The notes under the pieces are model-generated. The model had not been told where the DNA came from, made no database searches, and worked only from the letters and a program-made list of their open reading frames with translations. From assembly GCA_002702065.1 (NCBI GenBank), contig NZXX01000001.1, positions 1,550,001 through 1,614,000 of the forward strand: 64,000 nucleotides of DNA, given 5' to 3'. The stretch comes from Anaerolineaceae bacterium (lineage in GTDB: Bacteria; Chloroflexota; Anaerolineae; Aggregatilineales; Phototrophicaceae). Of this stretch, positions 18,201 through 28,324 are shown one piece after another. A program made the position numbers and the translations under genes. Positions within the stretch are counted from its first letter, which is position 1, and each line of letters starts with the position of its first letter.

Positions 18201-19384
18201 ACGCTATCGACAGCGATCCAGGCGGTATCGCCTTTAACCTCGATGGCGGTGATTTCGCCTTCTGCCAGGCCCGGTCGGTTGTCTGAATTGAGTTGGGGAT
18301 AGAATGCAAAACGCGCGCGGTGCGGATCGTAGACGTCGATGCCCTTGTCGCCGCCAATCCAGATCAGACCGGAACGGCTCTCATAGAGTTCGAACAGCGT
18401 GTCACTCTGAAGGCTGTAACTAATCCCCGCATGTGATTTTTCTGTGCCGATGATTTCTTCTGTCGTTGGATCGAAGCGATAGAGGCCCTGGCTGGTTGCC
18501 AGCCAGAGTTCGCCATTATTGACTTCAAGAATATCGTTGACGCCTCGCGTGTCAGGGAACGGCCTGAATCGGTCCGACACCGGATCAAACCGGTAAAGGC
18601 CTGCGCTGCCGCCTGCCCACAGGGTTCCCTGGCGGTCGATTTGCAGCGTATTTAGAAAGCTCTCGTTAAAGTTGCGCAGATTATAGTTATGAAATGTTTC
18701 ACCGTTCATATCAAAACGCACGATGGTGTTACGCGCCGCAATCCACAGCTGCTGGTCGGCAGTTTCGACGATGTCTTCGATGCCTCGGCCATGAAAGCCC
18801 GCCGGGTCGGCTTGATCCTGCATATAAGTGAACGTTTCTTGTGCGCGCGGGTCGTAGACGGTCAGACCAAAAATATCGGTCCCGCCAAACCATAGTCGAC
18901 CGCGGCTGTCCTGGAACGTTTTGAAATGGCGGTCACCGCGAATCGTGTTTGCTGCATTCCGAGGCCCCCCATAATGCTTAAATTGCTCGGTTAAAGGATC
19001 GAGCTGGTTGATGCCGCCCCCCTCCGTTGCGATCCATATCATGCCGTCGCGGTCTTCATAGAGATCGTTGATATGGTTTTGCGTCAGACTATTGGGAGTT
19101 CCCGGTTGATTCTGAAATGTTGTAAAGCGGTAACCATCGTACCGGCTGAGGCCTCCTTCGGTGGCAAACCACATAAAGCCGTTGCGGTCCTGTAGTATGG
19201 CTTCGATGGTGTTCTGTACGAGACCGTCATCGGAATCCACGTGTGCAAAGCGTAAGGCGGGTTCTATCTGCCGCGCTGAACCTTGCGTATCCGCTTCTTG
19301 CGCGCTGACGAACGGTGTTTGTAGCGCCGAAACGAAAACGAGTGTGAATCCAAGCGTCCGGAACATAGTTCTGATTATGTTCAT
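15293..19384 (-). CDS. Propeller-type hybrid two-component sensor (Reg_prop, Y_Y_Y, HisKA, HATPase, REC)
   Basis: A 1363-aa membrane sensor. A signal peptide (VFVSALQTPFVSAQ) is followed by two seven-bladed Reg_prop propellers (about residues 40-720) with repeats such as IEAILQDRNGFMWFATEGGLSRYDG and INDLYEDRDGMIWIATEGG. A Y_Y_Y domain (about 740-805; YRYRLEGFENQW) and one membrane helix near 820-840 follow. Inside the cell lie a coiled linker, HisKA with phospho-His909 (LANMSHELRSPLNAI), a HATPase and a receiver with phospho-acceptor Asp1206 (MIWMDIRMP). No AraC-type HTH follows, unlike Bacteroides glycan sensors; the last 100 residues are a helical tail. Propeller sensors of this family are known to bind oligosaccharides or other extracellular ligands. 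The next gene continues the relay by overlap. Confidence 0.95.
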   Translation of the reverse strand: MNIIRTMFRTLGFTLVFVSALQTPFVSAQEADTQGSARQIEPALRFAHVDSDDGLVQNTIEAILQDRNGFMWFATEGGLSRYDGYRFTTFQNQPGTPNSLTQNHINDLYEDRDGMIWIATEGGGINQLDPLTEQFKHYGGPRNAANTIRGDRHFKTFQDSRGRLWFGGTDIFGLTVYDPRAQETFTYMQDQADPAGFHGRGIEDIVETADQQLWIAARNTIVRFDMNGETFHNYNLRNFNESFLNTLQIDRQGTLWAGGSAGLYRFDPVSDRFRPFPDTRGVNDILEVNNGELWLATSQGLYRFDPTTEEIIGTEKSHAGISYSLQSDTLFELYESRSGLIWIGGDKGIDVYDPHRARFAFYPQLNSDNRPGLAEGEITAIEVKGDTAWIAVDSVLHHINLNTNQLTVYDLKDHTVNGSSITAITQDHTGIVWLADRRGRLFSFSPDTETFELFPLAAQPAEQNPPARPNGPAPGAEPSTGRITYIIALAEDDAHHLWMAFDRGGLVRLDAARETTMRYEPPPGPALRGPSPPGNGPFSPPFENMSVDRAGNLWLSNLNGFHRFDPVSETYQRFRLLSPQGTDVWTEASLEDRDGIIWIASREGLFRLNPETGDVRRFTTEDGLPSNYLVGILEDASGDLWSSSKKGLSRFTPSTETFHNYDRFDGLQGSEFSSHVFAQADDGRMFFGGTNGLTVFYPHQIAESSFQPPIILDDFELFNQSVVPGPDSVLSKPIWQTENLTLDHTQNVISFEFAVLNYAFEDKNSYRYRLEGFENQWNETDSDRRFATYTNLPAGSYTFSVQAANRDGVWSDNEVTLALKILPPWWETSWTRFFAVLAAASLILGGYHWRVRSIAQRNKELRRAVDRQTEALVMRTEELQASEAQLREAKEAADAANRAKSAFLANMSHELRSPLNAILGFAQISNRMPDLPVEIQENLGVILHSGEHLLDLINQVLDLSKIEAGQMALQARDFDLYAMLDNLEEMFMMAAENKHLSLKFECADNLPRYVRTDVTKLRQVLINLIGNAVKFTARGEVLVRVNKIADIDTVEVPQVRLGFEVSDTGSGIPAKELPHIFDAFTQTELAREMQEGTGLGLPISRKIVRLMGGDIHVSSVPGQGTSFSFAITCPVGSSSKSLPEHDQQPVIGLVPGQPRYRILIVDDKWTNRQLLVKLLAPLGFDLREADNGQDAITIARSFKPHMIWMDIRMPVMNGLEATRRLKALPEGDAIVIVALTASGYDEERAKILASGCDDMLSKPFRAADILEMMARKLNVQYVYDTVPAATSPAPKQLSPAETSEMLRSLPYELLVRWIESVELGDVQMIATITADVRDYDPVLADSLSQLVQRFEFDELLAILKEAI

Positions 19385-19639
19385 CGGCTAGCCTTGACTT
19401 TTGTCTATGCGGGTTGCTGAAAAACATATATGTCTATGGATTTATTATAGAGGGTGGTTAGTCGCAAAGAATAAAGATTGCGAGTATATATGATCTTTTA
19501 ACCGCCAATCCTCTGAAACAGGGTGAAACTACACTGATGAACCATGTGTTGGCCGGTTGTATGTGTAAGAATTGCTTGTTGCCGCTGCTCTCATTAACGA
19601 GTCGTCAATTGAGTTTAACCATTAGAGCCATCATTTTTA

Positions 19640-19668
19640 TTGAATGTGTTGAAATTCAAACGTATACT
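19640..19668 (+). promoter_or_regulatory. Sigma70-like promoter of katG
   Basis: TTGAAT (19640-19645), a 17-bp spacer and TATACT (19663-19668) make a near-consensus promoter on the plus strand. Transcription would begin near 19675, giving a katG leader of about 320 nt. Confidence 0.65.
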
Positions 19669-19685
19669 ATGCAACTGGTAGTATA
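19663..19685 (+). promoter_or_regulatory. Operator-like inverted repeat over the katG promoter
   Basis: TATACTA and TAGTATA form a perfect 7-bp inverted repeat with a 9-bp spacer, covering the -10 element and the predicted start site. A repressor bound here would block katG; a peroxide or iron regulator is an obvious guess but the sequence is not a standard Fur/PerR box. Confidence 0.5.
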
Positions 19686-19875
19686 ACGAGGGTCTTGTAT
19701 GTTTAAGCGGTCCGGGCGAAGTCCTGGCGGTTTGCGAAAGATGGGCCAGTGGTCGTTGCGGAACGTTAGTGGGGCGTCTGCAGCGGCGATTATAGAGCGG
19801 ATTACTTTGATGATGTGGGGATCAAGGATTTGACCGCAATGTTAACGCTCATCGAGCGCAGATGATGCTGGACTG

Positions 19876-19916
19876 CTGCCGTCAATGATCCGACAAGGAT
19901 CATCACCTAGCGGCAG
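19876..19916 (+). promoter_or_regulatory. Two-part hairpin in the katG leader
   Basis: Outer stem CTGCCG (19876-19881) with CGGCAG (19911-19916), inner stem ATGATCC (19885-19891) with GGATCAT (19897-19903), loop GACAA. No T-run follows, so it is not a simple terminator. It sits about 80 nt before the katG start. Confidence 0.45.
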
Positions 19917-19987
19917 AGTATTCATGCCCGACCTGCTTTGACAAACGCTCATGACCCGCGTAGACAGAACAATGTTGTAAGACATAA

Positions 19988-22192
<2,205 letters not shown>

Positions 22193-22208
22193 TCCTGGCG
22201 AGGTTTTA

Positions 22209-22290
22209 AACGTCGGTTGGGTTCAGTGCCGGGGACGATGTTGGTTTGATGCAGACATTGTGCCTGAGTGGTTCCCGACCGACGTTTTTT
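22209..22290 (+). terminator. Terminator after katG
   Basis: AACGTCGGTTGGG (22209-22221) pairs with CCCGACCGACGTT (22274-22286) with a single G-U pair, followed by further T. The 52-base loop is long. It separates katG from the convergent membrane protein gene. Confidence 0.65.
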
Positions 22291-22317
22291 GATGGGTTAA
22301 TTGGCCGACGTTGCGGA

Positions 22318-22779
22318 TCACGCCGCGCGCCCGTAGTACAGCAGTTGTGAGCCAAATTTGACAATTTCGGCCAGCAGGAAGGCTATCAGCAGGACATTGA
22401 CAAGCTCAAACTGCGAGAACCCGGTGATCATGCCGGCGACGGTGGCAAATACACCGACGGTCAGTACGACATAAGCATTGCGCGATGCGCGTGCCGTGAT
22501 TATGTCGTCGCGTTGGGTACGCTTCTCAATGCGGCCTGCACCGATGAACAGCACAATCTGCAAGGTGGCCTCGACGACAATAAACAACACCAGCGCCGTA
22601 ATGGCCCGGTTGAGCGCACCGTCCGGTGTGCCTTCGCTGCCCGGCAGCATGGCGAGCATGTTGCTGGTGTAATATGCCCCGATGATCAAAATGACAATCA
22701 GCGACAGGCCAGCGCTTTTGACACGAAATGGTGCGTTGATTGTCTGCTGGCTGCGGTGTTCGGTCGTGGTTTGTGACAC
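22318..22779 (-). CDS. Small integral membrane protein, four predicted segments
   Basis: A 153-aa protein with a GTG start (22779) preceded by GGAGGAA at seven-base spacing. Four hydrophobic segments are visible: LSLIVILIIGAYYTSNMLAML, ALVLFIVVEATLQIVLFIGA, AYVVLTVGVFATVAGMITG and LVNVLLIAFLLAEIVKFGSQLLYY. A short charged loop (RIEKRTQRDD) lies between the second and third. I do not recognise a named family. It lies 40 bp downstream of the 80-aa conserved gene, and both follow the secreted hydrolase, so the three may form an operon. Confidence 0.75.
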   Translation of the reverse strand: MSQTTTEHRSQQTINAPFRVKSAGLSLIVILIIGAYYTSNMLAMLPGSEGTPDGALNRAITALVLFIVVEATLQIVLFIGAGRIEKRTQRDDIITARASRNAYVVLTVGVFATVAGMITGFSQFELVNVLLIAFLLAEIVKFGSQLLYYGRAA

Positions 22780-22819
22780 AGGTTACTTCCTCCAGTTTTG
22801 ATTGCATCAAGCATGTGAT

Positions 22820-23062
22820 TCAGGATTCAAGTCGGTTAACGGCAATTAAGGGCATTCCCAGATCGCGGATTTGGCGTAGCAGCCCATAAAGCGCCGCCTG
22901 GTCGACGACGGGTCCGGTTAACAGGGTGTCGCCATTGTCTTCCAGTGTGATGCTCATGCCCTCGAACCAAGCGGTCCACTGGGCACTCAGATGACCCTTA
23001 ATCCTGATCTGATACACGACAGGCTTATCCGGGTCCGTTTCCACGCTGTGTTCGTTTGACAT
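22820..23062 (-). CDS. Small conserved protein (YQIRIKGHL family)
   Basis: An 80-aa cytoplasmic protein. From memory, its sequence pattern, VYQIRIKGHLSAQWTAWFEG, followed by a TGPVVDQAALYGLLRQIRDLGMPL tail, belongs to a widely distributed but uncharacterised family in Chloroflexota, Cyanobacteria and Actinobacteria. It often lies next to unrelated genes or regulators. The family name is not known to me; the mechanism is unknown. AGGAG lies just before the ATG. Confidence 0.8.
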   Translation of the reverse strand: MSNEHSVETDPDKPVVYQIRIKGHLSAQWTAWFEGMSITLEDNGDTLLTGPVVDQAALYGLLRQIRDLGMPLIAVNRLES

Positions 23063-23123
23063 TGCTCCTACCTGTGATGAGCCGGATGAGAATGTCGATC
23101 TCCCATCCGGCTCAATAGGCTTC

Positions 23124-24353
23124 CTAAAATCCGTGAGCGTCGTAGGTTATTTCGGCGAAGTCGACAGTCTCCGGTGCAAGTGCGGCAGCGGCCTCTGCAT
23201 CCTGCTTGAGTTCCGACAGGAGAAAAGCGGTGGTGAAATGATTGGCCAGATCATGTGCGTGGTCCACATCCCACACCGGGTCGGAGCAATAGGCATCGAA
23301 CCCAATTTCGGCAAACCAGGGCAGGTCTTCACAGGTGGCGCCAAAGATCATGTGTTCCGCATCCTCGAAGGCGACCCGCGCTTTTGTTGCGCTCGAGACG
23401 TACTCATAAGTCGGTTGTGTGCCCCAGGCATAGGGCGTTCCGGTATCGGCAGTACCGCCGAGTGCCATCACAGGAATGCTGATTTCAGCCAGACCGGTTT
23501 CGTTGAAGAAGTAGGCATCGCCCGCCATGGAAACGACGACATCCACGCGAGGGTCGCCCCAGGATGGCCACAAACCATCGGGCACTGTGTCGAGGCCGGC
23601 CAGTTCGGCCATGTCGGCCACATAGGGCAGCACCATGCCACACAACCACGCGTTCGGATCAGCCGTTTCTTCGGCGGTCGTGCAGAGCGCTTCCATGCCG
23701 TCGATGTCGAAGCGTGCTCCGGCCATCGCCAGTGAGGTATAGCCGCCATAGGAATGGCCAACGATGGCGACAAGTTCGGTGTCGATCAGCCCGGCGAAGG
23801 TGTCGCCAGTACCCGTGTGAGCATCTACATAATCCAGTACCGTCACGATTTCCTGCGGACGGGTGATCGAGGCACGCCAGAAATCGCTCATGGTATCATC
23901 CACCAGTTCATAGTGCTGCGGTGCCATGACCACGAACCCCTGGGAGGTAAGGTGTTCTGCCAGCCACGCATAGCCTGTGCGCCCCAGCGAAAAGCCGTGT
24001 GACAGGACCACCAGCGGGTAGGGGCCGGATAAGAGATCATAAGGCGCGTTGTCAATCGCTTGACCGGCAACGGTTGGCTCCATGCCCATGGTGGTGTCCG
24101 GGTTGGTTGCATACGGGTAGGCGATGGTTGCCTCGGCGCTGCTTTCGTTCAACGCCGGATACCAGATGGTGACATTGATTGGTGAGTCGCCGTCGATGAC
24201 GATCTCTTGCGTGCCTACTGCGAACGATCCGCGCTCACTGTACTGCGGGGCATCAGACTGAAGTTTGCTGGCCGCAGCCCCTGCACTTGTCTGTGCTGCC
24301 GCGAACAGCAGCAGAAAGATCACAAAAATTCCTGAATAACGACGATGAGACAT
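23124..24353 (-). CDS. Secreted alpha/beta hydrolase, dienelactone hydrolase / PAF-acetylhydrolase-like
   Basis: A 409-aa exported hydrolase. The ATG at 24353 with AAGG eight bases upstream is preferred over GTG 24374. A signal peptide (YSGIFVIFLLLFAAAQTSAGA) precedes an alpha/beta-hydrolase fold: oxyanion strand YPLVVLSHGFSLGRTGY, nucleophile elbow VAIVGHSYGGYTSLAM (Ser in GHSYGG), acid region ALGGTADTGTPY and a His near DAEHMIF. The substrate class is likely a carboxylic ester or lactone; a phospholipase-A2-like (PAF) specificity is possible because of the TIWYPA start. An ACTAAAGT element is 66-77 bp upstream. Confidence 0.85.
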   Translation of the reverse strand: MSHRRYSGIFVIFLLLFAAAQTSAGAAASKLQSDAPQYSERGSFAVGTQEIVIDGDSPINVTIWYPALNESSAEATIAYPYATNPDTTMGMEPTVAGQAIDNAPYDLLSGPYPLVVLSHGFSLGRTGYAWLAEHLTSQGFVVMAPQHYELVDDTMSDFWRASITRPQEIVTVLDYVDAHTGTGDTFAGLIDTELVAIVGHSYGGYTSLAMAGARFDIDGMEALCTTAEETADPNAWLCGMVLPYVADMAELAGLDTVPDGLWPSWGDPRVDVVVSMAGDAYFFNETGLAEISIPVMALGGTADTGTPYAWGTQPTYEYVSSATKARVAFEDAEHMIFGATCEDLPWFAEIGFDAYCSDPVWDVDHAHDLANHFTTAFLLSELKQDAEAAAALAPETVDFAEITYDAHGF

Positions 24354-24418
24354 TTCCTGGTCCTTTCGCTTCACTGAATATGCATCCAGCTTAACGTCAG
24401 ACCGGTACTGCCGTGTAG

Positions 24419-24430
24419 ATACTAAAGTAT
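24419..24430 (+). promoter_or_regulatory. ACTAAAGT dyad upstream of the hydrolase gene
   Basis: ATACTAAAGTAT is a near-perfect dyad (ATACTWWAGTAT) in the short gap between the MalT-like regulator and the hydrolase. It shares the ACTAAAGT core with motif copies 4 and 5 and with 27216-27223, but lacks the flanking CGGAA. Confidence 0.35.
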
Positions 24431-24471
24431 TGTTCGGAAGTATTGTTGCGAGAAAGTACCGGGGGTTTTCG

Positions 24472-27168
24472 CTATATTATCAGCCCGATTTCGCGGGCAC
24501 GAGCAACCGCTTCGGTGCGTCTTTTGACTTGCAATTTGTCAAAAATGTTGCGATTGTGGCCTTTGACCGTACTGAGGGCGAGGAAAAGTTGCTGGCTGAT
24601 CTCCCGGTTGGAAAGGCCGTCTGCGACCAGTTGCAAGATCTCTACCTCACGGTCACTCAGCGGCTCGATGAGTGGTTGTGGAGTGGGGGTTGCTTTCGAG
24701 CTGGTGTTTGTTCCAGATGGGTCCAACAGTTTGCGGACATAGCCGGGCCTGATGCCACGCGCGGCGGCTTCGGTCAAAAGACGTGCCATTGGCGGACCTT
24801 CATCGACAAATAGGCGTGCGTAGCCCTCCGGTTCTGCCAGTGTCAACACCTGTTCAAGATGGTCAAGTGCCTGTGGGATGTTGTCCTGCGCCTCGAAAGC
24901 CAGCGCCTGCTGCACCAGAATATCGATCACGCTCCCATTCCGGCGTCCTGCCTGTGCCGCTTTGAGTAAACGATTCAGCAGCAGCAGGGCGGCATCAATC
25001 GTGTTGTCGCCATTTTTGTATTGGGCAGTCAGCAGGCGTGCCAGAGTGAGGTACTCGAATTCGCGCAGGTAGCTGAGATCGCCCTCCGGCGACAAACCAC
25101 CGGCTTGTGTCCAATCCAGCGCGGCATCCAACCGGCCCATCACTATCCATAGCTGGGCTTTCAAGGCTGCGATGGGCCGCAGGTCCGGGATTGGCCCGCG
25201 CATATAAAGCCTCTCTGCTTCGTCAAGCATCTTGAGTGCGCCATGCACATCGCCCTGTGCCTGCCTGACACGCGCTTGTACCTGACACCAGCGATACTGC
25301 CAGCGTGGAAAAGCCGCGACCTCGCTTAGTTCTTCGCTTCTTTGTAGATATTCTGCGGCGGTGGTATCGCTGCCTTGCTCGTAATGTAATTCGCCTAGTC
25401 CCAGGTACAGATCCGCAGTGCCGCGCACTGGCGGCTGGCCCTGCGCTGCGGCCAGTTCCAGGGAGCGTTCATAAGTATGCAACGCTTCACGGAGGCAGCC
25501 CGCCGCCAACTGCATATCCGCCAGGACGTAGGTTCCAGTGATCGCAAAAAGGATGTTGCCGGCTCGTTCAAAGCTGGTCATGGCGTCGGCAAAGGAGCGC
25601 TGCGCCGTTTCCAGGTCCCCGCTGGCCCAGGAAGCGATTCCCAGTAGGGATGCCGGGACGCCGCGCCGAAGATGGTCATCTGCTGGCAAAAGGTCCAGTG
25701 CCTGTTGCGCATATCGCAGTGTACCCGCTGTATCATCGTGTGCCTGTGCCAGATACGTTCGGGCAGAGGCAATGCTGGCCGGAAGCCGCTGAAATTCCGC
25801 TTCATCGTCAACGATCATTGTCTCTCGTGGCGCGTTGTACAGTAACTGCTCGGCAGCATGCAGTTGTGCCTCACCAGCTTCCAATTCGCCTGCTTCGAGT
25901 AATGCCCAGGCATAACCCACGCTGAGTACCGGCCTGACCTGCATCATCTCATCCGGTATCGCCTGTGCCCAGTCCAGCCACATCGTGAACTGGCGGCTCT
26001 GGTCCATTGCCGACCAGGTGATTTCGGCCAGACGGGCCACCCGTTCCAGGTCGTCTGCGGCGAAAGCATGCTGAACAGCATAGGCCGGCAAGTCGCTGTC
26101 GATATACCAGTCACTGGCCCGTTGGTGCAGCATAGTCACGAGGTCTGGTTGTTCATCCAGTAAATGTGCGCGCAGAACATCGGCAAACAGGTGGTGATAA
26201 CGAAACCAGAGGCGTCTATCGTCGAGGGAGACAACAAACAGGTTGCTCCGTTCAAGGTCCTCTAGCACGATGCTGCTGTCGACACGTGTTGTGACTGCAT
26301 CACAGAGGGGACCGCATAAGCGATCCAGAATGGATGTTTCGAGCAAGAAGCCTCGTACCGCTGGGGGCTGGCGCTGCAACACCTCTTCCACCAGATAGTC
26401 GACAATGTAGCGGTGGTCGCCCGCGAACGCCTGAATAAATCCGTGAACATCCTCGCGCCCCTGCATGGAAAGCGCCGCCAACTGAAGTCCCGCGATCCAG
26501 CCTTCAGTGCGCTGTTCCAGAACCATGACTTCATCTGGCGCAAGCTGCAACCCCATTGCGTTATTGAGGAAGCCGGTCGCTTCATCCGGCCTGAAGCGCA
26601 GGTCTGCTGCTCGCAGCTCGTTTAGCTGGCCGCGTGCCCGCATACGTGCCAGTGGCAGCCGGGGGTCTTCACGAGTGGTCATGACCAGATGCAGCTGGGG
26701 TGGTAAATTCTCGATCAGGAACGTAAGCAGCGTGTCGATCTCTTGGCTGTCGAGGACGTGGTAGTCATCCAGGACGAGTACAAAACGCTGTGGTAGCGTG
26801 GTGATTTCGTTGAGCAGGGTTGTGAGTATTGACTCGATGGGCGGTGGTTGCGGCGATTGCAGCATCGCTGTCACGCGTTCGCCAATTGATGGGGCGACCC
26901 TCTGTAACGCAGCCACAAAATAACTGAGGAAACGCAGCGGATCGCTGTCGCCTTCGTCCAGTGAGACCCAGCCCGCCGGGTTGTCACTGCTGGCAATCCA
27001 CTCGGCAACCAGGGTTGTCTTACCGAAACCAGCCGGTGCCGAGATCAGCGTGAGCTTGCTTTGCTGCATGTTCGCATTGAGCTGTGCAAGCAGGCGCGGA
27101 CGCAGCACCGTGCGGTCCTGGTTGAGAGGCGGAATATAGAGTTTTGTTGTGAGAATTTGTGCAGGCAT
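24472..27168 (-). CDS. MalT-like LuxR regulator with P-loop ATPase (LAL type)
   Basis: An 898-aa transcription activator. The N-terminal STAND ATPase has Walker A SAPAGFGKTT (residues 43-52) and Walker B LVLDDYHVLD near 135. A long helical TPR-like region (about 350-800) follows, with repeats such as YAWALLEAGELEAGEAQLHAAEQLL. The C-terminal LuxR HTH (about 830-898) is complete: LSDREVEILQLVADGLSNREI, then STVKGHNRNIFDKL. Members of the LAL/MalT group couple ligand and ATP binding to multimerisation at target promoters. The ATG at 27168 directly follows a TATAAT box with six bases between, so the message may be leaderless. Its targets are probably nearby genes such as the hydrolase operon. 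Confidence 0.93.
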   Translation of the reverse strand: MPAQILTTKLYIPPLNQDRTVLRPRLLAQLNANMQQSKLTLISAPAGFGKTTLVAEWIASSDNPAGWVSLDEGDSDPLRFLSYFVAALQRVAPSIGERVTAMLQSPQPPPIESILTTLLNEITTLPQRFVLVLDDYHVLDSQEIDTLLTFLIENLPPQLHLVMTTREDPRLPLARMRARGQLNELRAADLRFRPDEATGFLNNAMGLQLAPDEVMVLEQRTEGWIAGLQLAALSMQGREDVHGFIQAFAGDHRYIVDYLVEEVLQRQPPAVRGFLLETSILDRLCGPLCDAVTTRVDSSIVLEDLERSNLFVVSLDDRRLWFRYHHLFADVLRAHLLDEQPDLVTMLHQRASDWYIDSDLPAYAVQHAFAADDLERVARLAEITWSAMDQSRQFTMWLDWAQAIPDEMMQVRPVLSVGYAWALLEAGELEAGEAQLHAAEQLLYNAPRETMIVDDEAEFQRLPASIASARTYLAQAHDDTAGTLRYAQQALDLLPADDHLRRGVPASLLGIASWASGDLETAQRSFADAMTSFERAGNILFAITGTYVLADMQLAAGCLREALHTYERSLELAAAQGQPPVRGTADLYLGLGELHYEQGSDTTAAEYLQRSEELSEVAAFPRWQYRWCQVQARVRQAQGDVHGALKMLDEAERLYMRGPIPDLRPIAALKAQLWIVMGRLDAALDWTQAGGLSPEGDLSYLREFEYLTLARLLTAQYKNGDNTIDAALLLLNRLLKAAQAGRRNGSVIDILVQQALAFEAQDNIPQALDHLEQVLTLAEPEGYARLFVDEGPPMARLLTEAAARGIRPGYVRKLLDPSGTNTSSKATPTPQPLIEPLSDREVEILQLVADGLSNREISQQLFLALSTVKGHNRNIFDKLQVKRRTEAVARAREIGLII

Positions 27169-27174
27169 GAGTGG

Positions 27175-27180
27175 ATTATA
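27175..27180 (-). promoter_or_regulatory. TATAAT -10 element for a possibly leaderless LAL transcript
   Basis: On the minus strand TATAAT ends six bases before the ATG, so transcription should start on or next to the start codon. No ribosome binding site precedes the ATG. No good -35 is seen, which fits an activated promoter; ACTAAAGT lies about 40 bp upstream (27216-27223). Confidence 0.5.
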
Positions 27181-27215
27181 CCCACCAGTGTTCAGCCTGG
27201 CACACCGTGAATATT

Positions 27216-27223
27216 ACTAAAGT
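27216..27223 (+). promoter_or_regulatory. ACTAAAGT element upstream of the LAL gene
   Basis: The palindrome-like ACTAAAGT core sits 48-55 bp upstream of the LAL start, the usual position of an activator site. Same core as in the secretome motif and in the hydrolase promoter. Confidence 0.35.
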
Positions 27224-27278
27224 TGAACAACGTAACTATATTGGGTTTGCCGGTACCGAATGCCAGGCTTTTAGATGG

Positions 27279-28214
27279 TCATCCTTTGGCTTTCATTTCT
27301 TTGAGAAGCGCGCGCAAGACCGGGAAATGCTGGCTCAGTATTGTCAGAAATGCCAGGCTGACCGGTGAAAAATAATTGCTTGAATCCCAGATGAGTTTCA
27401 AGCTGCGCGTAAAGGGCTTGTCCTGAATGGGAATCATGCGTAACAAGCCTTGTTCGACTTCGGCCTGTACCACATACGGCGGCAGAAGGGTTAAACAGGA
27501 ACCAATGGAGACCGCTCGTTTTATCGACTCCAGATTGTCAAACTCCGCGCCAATCACCGGTGTAATCGCATGGTCATGCAGCTTGTCTTCCAACCAGATG
27601 CGCGACTGGCTGTTGGCCTGACGAACGATCAAAGGCTGGTTTGCGAGTTCCGCCACATTCAGTTGGTCGCGGTCCCAGAAAGGGTGCTTGAAACCAACGA
27701 CCACTTGCTGCTCAATCTCCTCCAGCACCAAAGATTTGAGGCGTGGATTTTGTGGTTCGTCCAGTTCACCCTCAATAAAGGCCATATCCAGACGCTGGCC
27801 CCGGACTTCACTCACCATCTGGGACGTAATGCCGGTTTGTAAGGCGACAGTCAACTGCGGGTAGCGCGCCCGAAACTGCTGGACCCAATCCGGCGCAATG
27901 TAAACACCTATGCCCGGCGTCGCGCCGATACTCACCCGCCCGCTTTGCAACTGATCCACATCCTTGATCGCATTTTCTGCCTGGGCGACCAGCGCAAAAA
28001 TCTCGACGGTGTAGCACTGCAAGATTTCGCCATGTGGTGTGAGCGTGACGCCGCGCCAACCACGCTGGAACAGTTGTTGCCCCAGGCTTATTTCCAGCTC
28101 CTTGATGTGCTGGCTGACCGCCGACTGGGTCATGAGCAGCTGTTCAGCAGCGGCGCTAAAACTGCCTTCCTGAACCACGACCGAGAAGATTTTCAGTTTA
28201 TACAGATCGAGCAT
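27279..28214 (-). CDS. LysR-family transcription regulator
   Basis: A 311-aa regulator with the ATG at 28214 (MLDLYKLKIF); further in-frame starts upstream have no better ribosome site. The N-terminal winged HTH is typical: FSVVVQEGSFSAAAEQLLMTQSAVSQHIKELE, followed by a linker helix and the two-lobed effector domain (VSIGATPGIGVYIAPDWVQQF, then IDxA-type strands). It resembles CysB/CbbR-like regulators in length and fold, but the effector is unknown. It is transcribed away from the rhodanese/TauE module at 28325, across a 110-bp gap with a LysR-type inverted repeat, so it is the likely regulator of that module. Confidence 0.93.
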   Translation of the reverse strand: MLDLYKLKIFSVVVQEGSFSAAAEQLLMTQSAVSQHIKELEISLGQQLFQRGWRGVTLTPHGEILQCYTVEIFALVAQAENAIKDVDQLQSGRVSIGATPGIGVYIAPDWVQQFRARYPQLTVALQTGITSQMVSEVRGQRLDMAFIEGELDEPQNPRLKSLVLEEIEQQVVVGFKHPFWDRDQLNVAELANQPLIVRQANSQSRIWLEDKLHDHAITPVIGAEFDNLESIKRAVSIGSCLTLLPPYVVQAEVEQGLLRMIPIQDKPFTRSLKLIWDSSNYFSPVSLAFLTILSQHFPVLRALLKEMKAKG

Positions 28215-28235
28215 GTTTCCTGCCATTAGCAATTA

Positions 28236-28253
28236 CTTATATCTCATTATAAG
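28236..28253 (+). promoter_or_regulatory. LysR-type inverted repeat CTTATA-N6-TATAAG
   Basis: A perfect 6-6-6 inverted repeat in the gap between the divergent LysR gene and the sulfur module. It contains the T-N11-A pattern of LysR boxes and lies 22 bp from the LysR start codon. Confidence 0.55.
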
Positions 28254-28324
28254 GGCTTCGGTGGAACTTGGAAACACCCTTTTGGCGTAGAGTAGAGGGC
28301 ATATCGAAACGAAAGGTAGCGGGC

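Noticed and set aside
19699..19833. 44-codon ORF as a real gene in the katG leader
   Set aside because: A ribosome-site-like GAGGG is present but the product resembles nothing and is arginine-rich by chance; kept only as a note in the leader entry.
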